From NCBI GenBank assembly GCA_035295705.1, contig DATGIN010000015.1, positions 38,401 to 102,400 of the forward strand: DNA of 64,000 bases, in the 5' to 3' direction. The DNA comes from Poindextera sp035295705. Lineage in GTDB: Bacteria; Pseudomonadota; Alphaproteobacteria; Caulobacterales; Caulobacteraceae. Position numbers and translations under genes: made by a program. Positions 58,318 through 64,000 of the stretch are shown here, in pieces. The notes below the pieces were generated by a model. The model did not search any database, had not been told where the DNA came from, and worked only from the letters and a program-made list of their open reading frames with translations. Numbering within the stretch: position 1 is the first letter of the stretch; every line of letters begins with the position of its first letter.

Positions 58318-58968
58318 TCAGGCTGCGGCGGCGGCCGCGTCGTAGTCGGCCTCGGTCTTGGCGCGCACCTCGTCGAGGCTGACGCCCGGCGCGAGCTCGG
58401 CGAGCCGGGCCCGCCCGGCCTTGCGGTCGATCTCGAACACGGCAAGATCGGTGATCAGCAGATCGACCACCTGCGCGCCGGTAAGCGGCAGCGTGCAGCG
58501 GTGCAGGAACTTCGATGCGCCGGACTTCTCGGTGTGCTCCATCGCCACGACGACCCGCTTGACGCCGGCGACCAGGTCCATGGCGCCGCCCATGCCCTTG
58601 ACCATCTTGCCCGGCACCATCCAGTTCGCGAGGTCGCCCGACTCCGACACCTGCATGCCGCCGAGGATGGAGAGGTCGATGTGCCCGCCGCGGATCATCG
58701 CGAAGGAGTCGGCCGAGTTGAAATAGCTCGATTGCGGCAGCTCGGTGATCGTTTGCTTGCCGGCGTTGATCAGGTCGGGGTCCGCCTCGCCCTCGAACGG
58801 GAATGGCCCCATGCCAAGCATGCCGTTCTCACTTTGCAGGGTGACGCGCATGCCGGCGGGAATGTGGTTGGCGACCAGCGTCGGGATGCCGATCCCGAGG
58901 TTGACATAGAACCCATCCCTGAGCTCGAGCGCGGCGCGGGCGGCCATCTCGTTGCGGGTCCAGGCCAT
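58318..58968 (-). CDS. scoB: Succinyl-CoA:3-ketoacid CoA-transferase subunit B
   Basis: 216 aa, beta subunit of family I CoA-transferase (SCOT). The catalytic Glu is E47 in SENGMLGMG. GIGIPTLVANHIP near the N-terminus is another hallmark. The alanine-rich C-terminus is short. The ATG shares its A with the scoA stop (TGATG), so the subunits are co-translated. Activates acetoacetate with succinyl-CoA, linking ketone bodies or poly-hydroxybutyrate turnover to the TCA cycle. Confidence 0.93.
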   Translation of the reverse strand: MAWTRNEMAARAALELRDGFYVNLGIGIPTLVANHIPAGMRVTLQSENGMLGMGPFPFEGEADPDLINAGKQTITELPQSSYFNSADSFAMIRGGHIDLSILGGMQVSESGDLANWMVPGKMVKGMGGAMDLVAGVKRVVVAMEHTEKSGASKFLHRCTLPLTGAQVVDLLITDLAVFEIDRKAGRARLAELAPGVSLDEVRAKTEADYDAAAAAA

Positions 58969-59687
58969 CAGGCGGCCGCCTCTGCGGTCTTCGGGCGCGT
59001 GGTCTCCTGCTCGATGCGCTTCTCGAAATCCTCGCCCTTGAAGATGCGGTCGACGTAGATGCCCGGCGTGTGAATCTGGTCGGGATCGAGCGCGCCGACC
59101 TCGACCAACTCCTCCACCTCGGCGATGGTCATGCGACCGGCGGTCGCCATGATCGGATTGAAGTTCCGCGCCGTCTTGCGGAAGACGAGGTTGCCCTCGG
59201 CATCGGCCTTCCACGCCTTGACGATGGAGAGGTCGGCGGTCAGGCCGCGCTCCATGACATAGGTCTCGCCGTCGAATTCGCGCACTTCCTTGCCTTCGGC
59301 GACCAGTGTTCCCACGCCAGTCTTGGTGAAGAAGGCGGGGATGCCGGCGCCGCCGGCCCTGATGCGCTCGGCGAGCGTGCCCTGGGGGTTGAACTCCAAC
59401 TCGAGCGCGCCGGAGAGATAGAGCTCGGCGAACAGCTTGTTCTCGCCAACGTACGACGAGACCATCTTCCGGATCTGCCCGCCGGCCAAGAGCCGGCCCA
59501 GGCCGAAGTCGTCGATCCCGCAGTTGTTGGAGATGACCGTCAGATCCTTCACCCCCGACGCGCGGATCGCCGCGATCAGGTGCTCGGGGATTCCGCATAG
59601 GCCGAACCCGCCGGCCATGATTGTCATGCCGTCGACGAGGACGCCATCGAGCGCGGCGGATGCGTCGCGCACAACCTTCTCAGCCAT
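58968..59687 (-). CDS. scoA: Succinyl-CoA:3-ketoacid CoA-transferase subunit A
   Basis: 239 aa, alpha subunit. Family motifs GGFGLCGIPEHLI (CoA-binding loop) near 26-38, ISNNCGIDDFGLGRLL, and FFTKTGVGTLVAEGKE are seen. Full length. It is the first gene of the scoA-scoB pair, transcribed toward scoB; the YdcH gene 32 bp upstream is on the same strand, and could be co-transcribed. Confidence 0.93.
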   Translation of the reverse strand: MAEKVVRDASAALDGVLVDGMTIMAGGFGLCGIPEHLIAAIRASGVKDLTVISNNCGIDDFGLGRLLAGGQIRKMVSSYVGENKLFAELYLSGALELEFNPQGTLAERIRAGGAGIPAFFTKTGVGTLVAEGKEVREFDGETYVMERGLTADLSIVKAWKADAEGNLVFRKTARNFNPIMATAGRMTIAEVEELVEVGALDPDQIHTPGIYVDRIFKGEDFEKRIEQETTRPKTAEAAA

Positions 59688-59719
59688 GGGCTGGAAGTAG
59701 GCTCAGTGAGGCTCGTGGT

Positions 59720-59893
59720 CTAGTGCAGGCGACCGCGAAGGCTTTCCATTTCTTCCTTGAGCTTGAGCTTGCGCCGCTTCAGCTCGCGGATGCGCAAATC
59801 GTCGGCGGCGGGTCGGCCCGCCTCTTCCTGGATGGCCCGCTCGAGAATCTCGTGCCTCGAGCCGAGTTCGCGAATTCGCGCTTCAATCGCCAT
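59720..59893 (-). CDS. YdcH/DUF465 family small protein (57 aa)
   Basis: Small basic/acidic coiled-coil-like protein of the DUF465 family, 57 aa, mostly charged helix: IRELGSRHEILERAI and IRELKRRKLKLKEEMESL. ATG 59893 has an excellent GGAGG with 7-nt spacing, but the site sits inside a hairpin. Function unknown; family members are conserved, soluble and often found near cell-envelope or cell-cycle genes. A second, distantly similar YdcH protein is encoded at 61110-61334. Confidence 0.8.
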   Translation of the reverse strand: MAIEARIRELGSRHEILERAIQEEAGRPAADDLRIRELKRRKLKLKEEMESLRGRLH

Positions 59894-59909
59894 GTATGGG
59901 CCTCCATAC
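59894..59909 (-). promoter_or_regulatory. Ribosome-site hairpin before the small YdcH gene
   Basis: GTATGG-AGGC-CCATAC on the minus strand directly precedes the ATG. The Shine-Dalgarno GGAGG occupies the last stem bases and the loop, so folding would occlude the ribosome site. Could be translational control or an RNA thermometer; a 6-bp stem is modest. Confidence 0.4.
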
Positions 59910-60024
59910 TGTTCGCTCTTTCGAAGTTAATCACCGTGGGCGAGTCGCGTCAGATCACAATCGTTTGCGATCGAGCGGCGCCGAACGGCGGCGAATACGT
60001 GCGCGAATGGCGAAGGACGAGGCG

Positions 60025-60633
60025 ATGGCGCCGCTGAAAGCGGCGAAGGCGCGGCTGGTGGTGGGGATCGCCGGCGCGTCGGGCGCCGCCTACGGCGTGC
60101 GCGTCCTGGATGCCTGTCGCGAGCTCGGGATCGAGACCCACCTCGTCGTCTCCCGCGCCGGCGTGCTGACGCTGAAGACGGAGGCGGGCCTTGGCCTCGC
60201 GGACGTCGTTGCAAAGGCAAGCGTCGCCTACAAGCCCACCGACATCGGCGCTGCGATCGCGTCGGGGTCGTTCCGCACGCTCGGCATGATCGTGGCGCCG
60301 TGCTCCGTGCGCACGATGTCCGAGATCGCCACCGGGGTCACCGCGTCGCTGATGAGCCGGGCCGCCGACGTCACCTTGAAGGAGCGGCGCCCCCTGGTGC
60401 TGATGGTGCGCGAGACGCCGCTGCACCTAGGCCACCTTCGCACGATGGTGGCGCTGACCGAGATGGGCGCGACGATCGCGCCGCCGTTGCCGGCGCTCTA
60501 CGCCAAGCCCGCCTCGATCGAAGCGATGATCGATCAGTCGGTCGGGCGCGCCCTGGACCTCTTCGGACTCGACTGGGCCAGAGTCGACCGCTGGGGCGAG
60601 CAACTCGCGCCGGTTTCGGGCGGCGATCTTTGA
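60025..60633 (+). CDS. ubiX: Flavin prenyltransferase
   Basis: UbiX/Pad1-type flavoprotein, 202 aa, making prenylated FMN for UbiD-type decarboxylases in ubiquinone synthesis. Seen: VVGIAGASGAAYGVRVLDAC (FMN-binding loop), VAPCSVRTMSEIATGV and RRPLVLMVRETPLHLGHLR, all highly conserved. ATG 60025 is preferred (AAGGA at 6-nt spacing; resembles the usual N-terminus); ATG 60007 in frame lacks a site. No ubiD is adjacent. Its TGA overlaps the TTG of the next ORF (TTGA). Confidence 0.93.
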   Translation: MAPLKAAKARLVVGIAGASGAAYGVRVLDACRELGIETHLVVSRAGVLTLKTEAGLGLADVVAKASVAYKPTDIGAAIASGSFRTLGMIVAPCSVRTMSEIATGVTASLMSRAADVTLKERRPLVLMVRETPLHLGHLRTMVALTEMGATIAPPLPALYAKPASIEAMIDQSVGRALDLFGLDWARVDRWGEQLAPVSGGDL

Positions 60634-61334
60634 GCCTCTGGAAGCGCGCGCTTCGGGCCTACGCGGCGCCGGGCGTTGAGGCCCTTTGCCTCGCGTTGCA
60701 GGACGCCGACGGCCAAAGCGTCGCCTATCTGCTCTGGGCGCTCTGGGCGGAGGAGGACGGTCGCGCCGTCGATCGCCCTCTGGCCGAGCGCGCCGCCGCG
60801 CTGGCCGCGTCCTACGAGGCCGGCGTGCTGCGCCCGCTGCGTGCGAAACGCCGCGCGCTGAAGGCCGGGCTCGCGGCGGCGACGGATACCGACCGCGAGG
60901 GCGAGCGTGAGCGGCTCAAGGCCGACGAATTGGCCGCCGAGCGGCTGTTGCTGCAGGCGCTCGAGGCCCAGACGCCGCCGCCTTCCGGTGCGCGCGGCGC
61001 CCTCGGCGCCGCCCTCGCCGCGTGGGCGCCGCCGGCGCCGAAAGGCCGCTTGTCCGACCTCGCCGGCGGATTTTCCAAGACCGCGTTTTCTGCTACGAAT
61101 CTTGCCGACATGTCCTTCAGCGACGAACCACCGCTCGCGAACGACGAAGCGATCCACGCTCGCATCGCAGAGCTCAGACAAGCCCACCAGGATTTGGATG
61201 ACGCCGTCAGGGCGCTCAGCGCCAAGTCGGTTCCGGACCAGTTGCAGATCGCCCGGCTGAAGAAGCAGAAGCTGGCGCTGCGCGACCAGATCACCCGGCT
61301 GGAGGACCGGCTGACGCCGGACATCATCGCCTGA
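60630..61334 (+). CDS. TIGR02444 family protein read in-frame into a YdcH domain
   Basis: Continuous frame of 234 aa. Residues 1-140 match TIGR02444 (LWKRALRAYAAPGVEALCL..LLWALWAEED, split over the first 45 residues), a family of unknown function near ubiX/ydcH-type genes. Residues about 165-230 are a YdcH/DUF465 domain with its own ATG (61110). There is no stop between them. The stretch 61070-61110 is A/T-richer, like a spacer. Either a real fusion, or two separate genes where the first has lost its stop. TTG 60630 is the likely first start, coupled to ubiX. Confidence 0.6.
   Translation: MSLWKRALRAYAAPGVEALCLALQDADGQSVAYLLWALWAEEDGRAVDRPLAERAAALAASYEAGVLRPLRAKRRALKAGLAAATDTDREGERERLKADELAAERLLLQALEAQTPPPSGARGALGAALAAWAPPAPKGRLSDLAGGFSKTAFSATNLADMSFSDEPPLANDEAIHARIAELRQAHQDLDDAVRALSAKSVPDQLQIARLKKQKLALRDQITRLEDRLTPDIIA
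61110..61334 (+). CDS. YdcH/DUF465 family small protein, internal start (74 aa)
   Basis: Second YdcH-type protein, read from ATG 61110 within the longer frame. The helical core IHARIAELRQAHQDLDDAV and IARLKKQKLALRDQI aligns with the other YdcH protein of this window. As a separate gene it would have no strong ribosome site (CTTGCCGAC precedes the ATG) but an A/T-richer upstream stretch could hold a promoter. The alternative is that it exists only as the C-terminal domain of the TIGR02444 fusion. Confidence 0.5.
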   Translation: MSFSDEPPLANDEAIHARIAELRQAHQDLDDAVRALSAKSVPDQLQIARLKKQKLALRDQITRLEDRLTPDIIA

Positions 61335-61378
61335 GCTGGGTGTAGCCGCCGAAGGCGGCGCAGGAAGCGCCTGATCGG

Positions 61379-61406
61379 TTGCGGGCGCGAAGCTGGCCTT
61401 TATACT
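61379..61406 (+). promoter_or_regulatory. Putative purE promoter
   Basis: -35 TTGCGG (61379-61384), 16-bp spacer, -10 TATACT (61401-61406), 30 bp before the purE ATG. Good -10, weak -35. Confidence 0.45.
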
Positions 61407-61435
61407 TTGCGGTTTCCCAAGGGTTTGGAGCCGTC

Positions 61436-61936
61436 ATGGCTGATGCAACCGCGTCCGGCGTTCCGGTCGCGATCATCATGGGGAGTCGCTCCGACTGGCC
61501 GACGATGCAGGCGGCCGCAGCGGCGCTCGACGAGCTCGGGGTGGGCTACGCAAAACAGGTCGTCTCCGCCCACCGCACGCCCGATCGGATGTACGCCTTT
61601 GCGCGGAACGCCAAGGCGAAGGGATTCAAGGTCATCATCGCCGCCGCCGGCGGCGCGGCGCATCTGCCTGGCATGACCGCTTCGATGACCACCTTGCCGG
61701 TGCTGGGCGTGCCTATCCGCACCCGCGCCCTGGACGGGATCGATTCCCTGTTGTCGATCCAACAGATGCCGGCCGGCATCCCGGTTGGCGCGCTGGCGAT
61801 CGGCGAGGCGGGGGCGCGCAACGCCGGACTGCTGGCGGCTCAGATCCTGGCGCTGAGCGACCCGGCGCTGGACGCGCGGCTGGAGGCGTTCCGCGCCCGC
61901 CAGACCGCCTCGGTTGCGGAATCGGTAGCCGACTGA
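61436..61936 (+). CDS. purE: 5-(carboxyamino)imidazole ribonucleotide mutase
   Basis: Class I PurE, 166 aa, of de novo purine synthesis. SRSDWPTM and VVSAHRTPDRMY (catalytic His) are diagnostic, with IAAAGGAAHLPGM following. GGAG with a 5-nt spacer precedes ATG 61436. purK follows after 11 bp, so the two form an operon; PurK makes N5-CAIR, PurE isomerises it to CAIR. Confidence 0.95.
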   Translation: MADATASGVPVAIIMGSRSDWPTMQAAAAALDELGVGYAKQVVSAHRTPDRMYAFARNAKAKGFKVIIAAAGGAAHLPGMTASMTTLPVLGVPIRTRALDGIDSLLSIQQMPAGIPVGALAIGEAGARNAGLLAAQILALSDPALDARLEAFRARQTASVAESVAD

Positions 61937-61947
61937 GCGAACCGCAA

Positions 61948-63030
61948 ATGCCCGCCTATCCGCTTCCACCCGGCTCTGTGATCGGCGTGCTCGGCGGCGG
62001 CCAGCTCGGCCGAATGCTGGCGCTGGCCGCGGCGCGGCTGGGCTTCCGGACCGTCGTGCTGACGCCGGAGTCCGACTCCGGCGCCGCGCAGGTGGCGAGT
62101 CGGACGATATGCGCCGCTTACGACGACGACCGTGCGTTGGCGGAACTCGCGGAAGCGGCCGATGTGGTGACCTTCGAGTTCGAGAACGTTCCCGCCGCGG
62201 TGGTCGCCGCGCTCGAATCGCTTGGCGCCGCTGTCGCGCCCGGCGCCCGGGCGCTGGCGGTCGCGCAGGATCGGGTCGACGAGAAGACCTTCCTGAACGC
62301 CTGCCGCGCGCCGACCGTGGCGTTCAGGGCCATCGAAACGGCGGCCGACGTGCGGGCCGGGGTCGAGGCGCTGGGCGCGCCGGCGCTGCTGAAGACCCGG
62401 CGGCAGGGCTACGACGGCAAAGGGCAGACCTGGGTCGAGAGCCAGGCCGACGCCGGCGAGGCCTTCGCACGCATCGGCGGTCAACCCGCGATCCTGGAAG
62501 CGCGCGCCGCCTTCCAGCGGGAGCTCTCGGCGATCGCCGCGCGCGGACGCGACGGCGACATCAGCATCTATCCGCTGGGCGAGAACCACCACGAGGGCGG
62601 AATCCTGCGCCGCACGGTCGCGCCCGCATCCGTTCCGACCGGGGTTTTTGATCAGGCGGCTGCTATCGCGGCGCGCATCCTGACCAGCCTCGAATACGTG
62701 GGCGTGATGGGGGTGGAGCTGTTCGCGCTCGACGACGGCCACTTGTTGGTCAATGAGATCGCGCCCCGGGTGCACAACTCCGGTCACTGGACGCTAGACG
62801 GCTGCGAGGTCGACCAGTTCGAGCAGCACGTGCGTGCAATCGCCGGCTGGCCGCTGGGACCTGTGACGCCGCTGGCGCGGGTTGAGATGGAGAACCTGAT
62901 CGGCGCCGACGTCGAGCGTTGGCGCGAGCTCATCAAGGAGGAAGAGGCCAGGGTCTGGTTCTACGGCAAAGGCGAAGCGCGCCCAGGCCGGAAGATGGGC
63001 CACATCAACCGCCTGCGCCCGCTCGGGTAG
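61948..63030 (+). CDS. purK: 5-(carboxyamino)imidazole ribonucleotide synthase
   Basis: ATP-grasp enzyme, 360 aa. IGVLGGGQLGRMLALAA at the N-terminus, LKTRRQGYDGKGQ (ATP-binding loop) and NEIAPRVHNSGHWT near the metal site are standard PurK motifs. The second half of the purEK operon. Ends in a stretch of short inverted repeats without a T-run, so no clear terminator. Confidence 0.95.
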   Translation: MPAYPLPPGSVIGVLGGGQLGRMLALAAARLGFRTVVLTPESDSGAAQVASRTICAAYDDDRALAELAEAADVVTFEFENVPAAVVAALESLGAAVAPGARALAVAQDRVDEKTFLNACRAPTVAFRAIETAADVRAGVEALGAPALLKTRRQGYDGKGQTWVESQADAGEAFARIGGQPAILEARAAFQRELSAIAARGRDGDISIYPLGENHHEGGILRRTVAPASVPTGVFDQAAAIAARILTSLEYVGVMGVELFALDDGHLLVNEIAPRVHNSGHWTLDGCEVDQFEQHVRAIAGWPLGPVTPLARVEMENLIGADVERWRELIKEEEARVWFYGKGEARPGRKMGHINRLRPLG

Positions 63031-63083
63031 AACCGAGCAGCTTGGCCGTCGAGAACGACCGGCCGCTTCCGCGGCGCTTGGGC

Positions 63084-63728
63084 TCAGGCGCCGTACCTGG
63101 CCCGGCCAAGGGTGGCGGCCACGTTGTGGGCGAGATCGGCAGGGCGGATGTTGGCCTTGAAGCGCTCGTAGGCCATGACCCGGTCGATCTGGGTCGCGAG
63201 ATAGTCGCGCGCCGCGTCGGGCCCCGCGTTCAGGCGGATCGCCAGCGCCGGCGCGAGGATGCCCGCCAGGATCAGCCGCTTCGAATAGTGGTTCTCGTCC
63301 GTCGCGCGGTCCCCGGCCCAACGCCACAGCAGGTCCGCCGTCGTCCAGAGCAGCCGGGCCGCCAGCGCCGCGTTGTGCGGCAGCGCAAGCTGCCCGGCCC
63401 AGCGGCGGGTCGCCTCACCGTCGGCGGCGGCCGCCTCGAGCCGCGCCTCCGCCGCGCGCGCGATCCGCGCCCGCACCTTCAGCTTTGCCGGGTCGATGTC
63501 GGCGAGCGCCGTGAGCGCGGCCCGGTCGTGGCGGCGGCAGAACAGGGCGGCGAGATCGCGCGCGCCGCCGGGCGCCACCAGCATCGCCTCACCTTCAGAC
63601 AGGCCGGCCGCCGTCGCCGCCCGGGCGACCAACCGCCCGGTCCATCCGAACTGGGGCGCGAGCCGGACCGCTGCCTCGAGCAGGCGGTCTTCCGCCGCTT
63701 CCGTCCAGTCCGCCTCGAGGGTGCTCAT
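63084..63728 (-). CDS. COQ9-like ubiquinone biosynthesis protein
   Basis: 214 aa. Similar to COQ9/RpsU-divergent proteins of alphaproteobacteria: an all-helical, TetR-like fold with a lipid-binding C-terminal part (SKRLILAGILAPALAIRL, DRVMAYERFKANI). COQ9 presents ubiquinone precursors to the hydroxylases of the pathway. The presence of ubiX 3 kb away is consistent. Divergent from rpsU, convergent with purK; possibly shares the rpsU control region. Confidence 0.75.
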   Translation of the reverse strand: MSTLEADWTEAAEDRLLEAAVRLAPQFGWTGRLVARAATAAGLSEGEAMLVAPGGARDLAALFCRRHDRAALTALADIDPAKLKVRARIARAAEARLEAAAADGEATRRWAGQLALPHNAALAARLLWTTADLLWRWAGDRATDENHYSKRLILAGILAPALAIRLNAGPDAARDYLATQIDRVMAYERFKANIRPADLAHNVAATLGRARYGA

Positions 63729-63810
63729 CGCCTCTGGAGCTTACACCGCCTTGGGCAGCGGCGTCTCCCGCGTGGACATCTGAGCCGTTTTCGGCTACAC
63801 GCACGCCAAG

Positions 63811-63840
63811 TCCGCGAGCGTCCCTCGCGGATTTTGATTT
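63811..63840 (+). terminator. Terminator-like hairpin in the rpsU leader
   Basis: Perfect 8-bp stem TCCGCGAG / CTCGCGGA with a 5-nt loop, followed by TTTTGATTT on the plus strand, 38 bp before the rpsU start. No plus-strand gene lies between purK (ends 63030) and here, so it may attenuate rpsU transcription rather than end an upstream gene. Confidence 0.55.
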
Positions 63841-63869
63841 GCGAAGCCTATCGGTCCGGGAGACTGGTC

Positions 63870-64000
63870 ATCGTTCAGATTTTCGTTCGCGACAACAATG
63901 TCGACCAGGCGCTCAAAGCGCTGAAGAAGAAGATGCAGCGCGAAGGCTCGTTCCGCGAAATGAAGCGGCACGTGCACTACGAAAAGCCATCCGAAAAGCG
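63870..64000 (+). CDS. rpsU: 30S ribosomal protein S21 (partial, right edge; ATC start)
   Basis: First 43 codons of S21, cut by the window end: VQIFVRDNNVDQALKALKK, then REGSFREMKRH and HYEKPSEK are near-identical to alphaproteobacterial S21. The codon where other S21 proteins have Met is ATC at 63870, placed 7 nt after GGGAG (63858-63862). No ATG, GTG or TTG fits: CTG 63864 is only 1 nt from that site and TTG 63834 would add 12 unlikely residues. So an ATC start, as in infC, is the best reading unless there is a sequence error. The S21 product helps start-site recognition on the 30S subunit. Confidence 0.85.
   Translation, partial: MVQIFVRDNNVDQALKALKKKMQREGSFREMKRHVHYEKPSEK

Noticed and set aside
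1..64000. CRISPR arrays, transposases, phage genes, tRNA or rRNA genes
   Set aside because: None was seen on reading the window; no repeat arrays, transposase motifs or tRNA-like clover-leaf sequences were recognised.

Overview
The window is about 64 kb of high-GC alphaproteobacterial chromosome, most likely from the Caulobacterales (Caulobacter/Phenylobacterium type). Grounds: a complete pilA-cpaABCDEFGH (Flp/Tad pilus) locus in Caulobacter order, CtrA-like boxes (TTAA-N7-TTAA with one mismatch) in its intergenic gaps, the small SRP RNA gene directly upstream of dnaX, the cycM/kdsB/pheA neighbourhood, class Ia nrdA and nrdB with NrdR-like boxes, and a COQ9-like gene. I see no tRNA, rRNA, insertion sequence, phage or CRISPR. 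Gene density is very high, with many 1-4 bp start/stop overlaps, so most of the window reads as core or stable accessory chromosome.

Layout. 0.2-9.2 kb, plus strand: 2-oxoglutarate/Fe(II) oxygenase, 2,4-dienoyl-CoA reductase-like SDR, branched-chain 2-oxoacid dehydrogenase (bkdA1, bkdA2, bkdB), enoyl-CoA hydratase, M20 amidohydrolase and a Tat-exported D-amino-acid-oxidase-like flavoprotein whose C-terminal family block lies at its N-terminus. 9.2-15.6 kb, mixed strands: a tandem-fused CaiB/BaiF CoA transferase, a kinase-like protein, GFA and MBL proteins, a carboxymuconolactone decarboxylase-like protein, a 3-hydroxyisobutyrate dehydrogenase family enzyme and a GNAT. 15.7-17.9 kb: a YtrA-type GntR repressor with its ABC exporter and a clear promoter/operator. 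18-25.7 kb: DOMON-like protein with NamZ-type muramidase, Cys/Met PLP enzyme with GNAT, PqaA-like protein with esterase, M24-like and YjbR proteins. 25.7-34.3 kb: dnaX and ffs, nudC, MFS transporter, pheA, kdsB, cycM, M17 aminopeptidase.

34.4-46.6 kb is the Tad pilus island: TPR (TadD-like) protein, cpaH to cpaA, pilA, then on the opposite strand a pilus-assembly N-domain protein and two TadE/G-like pseudopilin genes. CtrA-like boxes precede the TPR gene, cpaB, pilA and the first TadE gene, suggesting cell-cycle control of the island. 46.8-59.7 kb: sulfotransferase-DUF1232 fusion, MFS transporter, tyrosine phosphatase, serine hydrolase, nrdB, GST, outer-membrane protein, nrdA, persulfide dioxygenase-rhodanese fusion and succinyl-CoA:3-ketoacid CoA transferase (scoA, scoB). 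59.7-64 kb: two YdcH-type small proteins around ubiX and a TIGR02444-type ORF, purE-purK, COQ9-like, and the start of rpsU, which appears to use an ATC start codon behind a terminator-like hairpin.

Functional themes: acyl-CoA, branched-chain amino-acid and ketone-body metabolism at both ends; peptidoglycan turnover; regulated surface pilus biogenesis; nucleotide synthesis (RNR, PurE/K). I found no single clearly novel system. The best leads are the circularly permuted DAAO-like protein, the CtrA-like box set, the rpsU start and leader, and the domain fusions.
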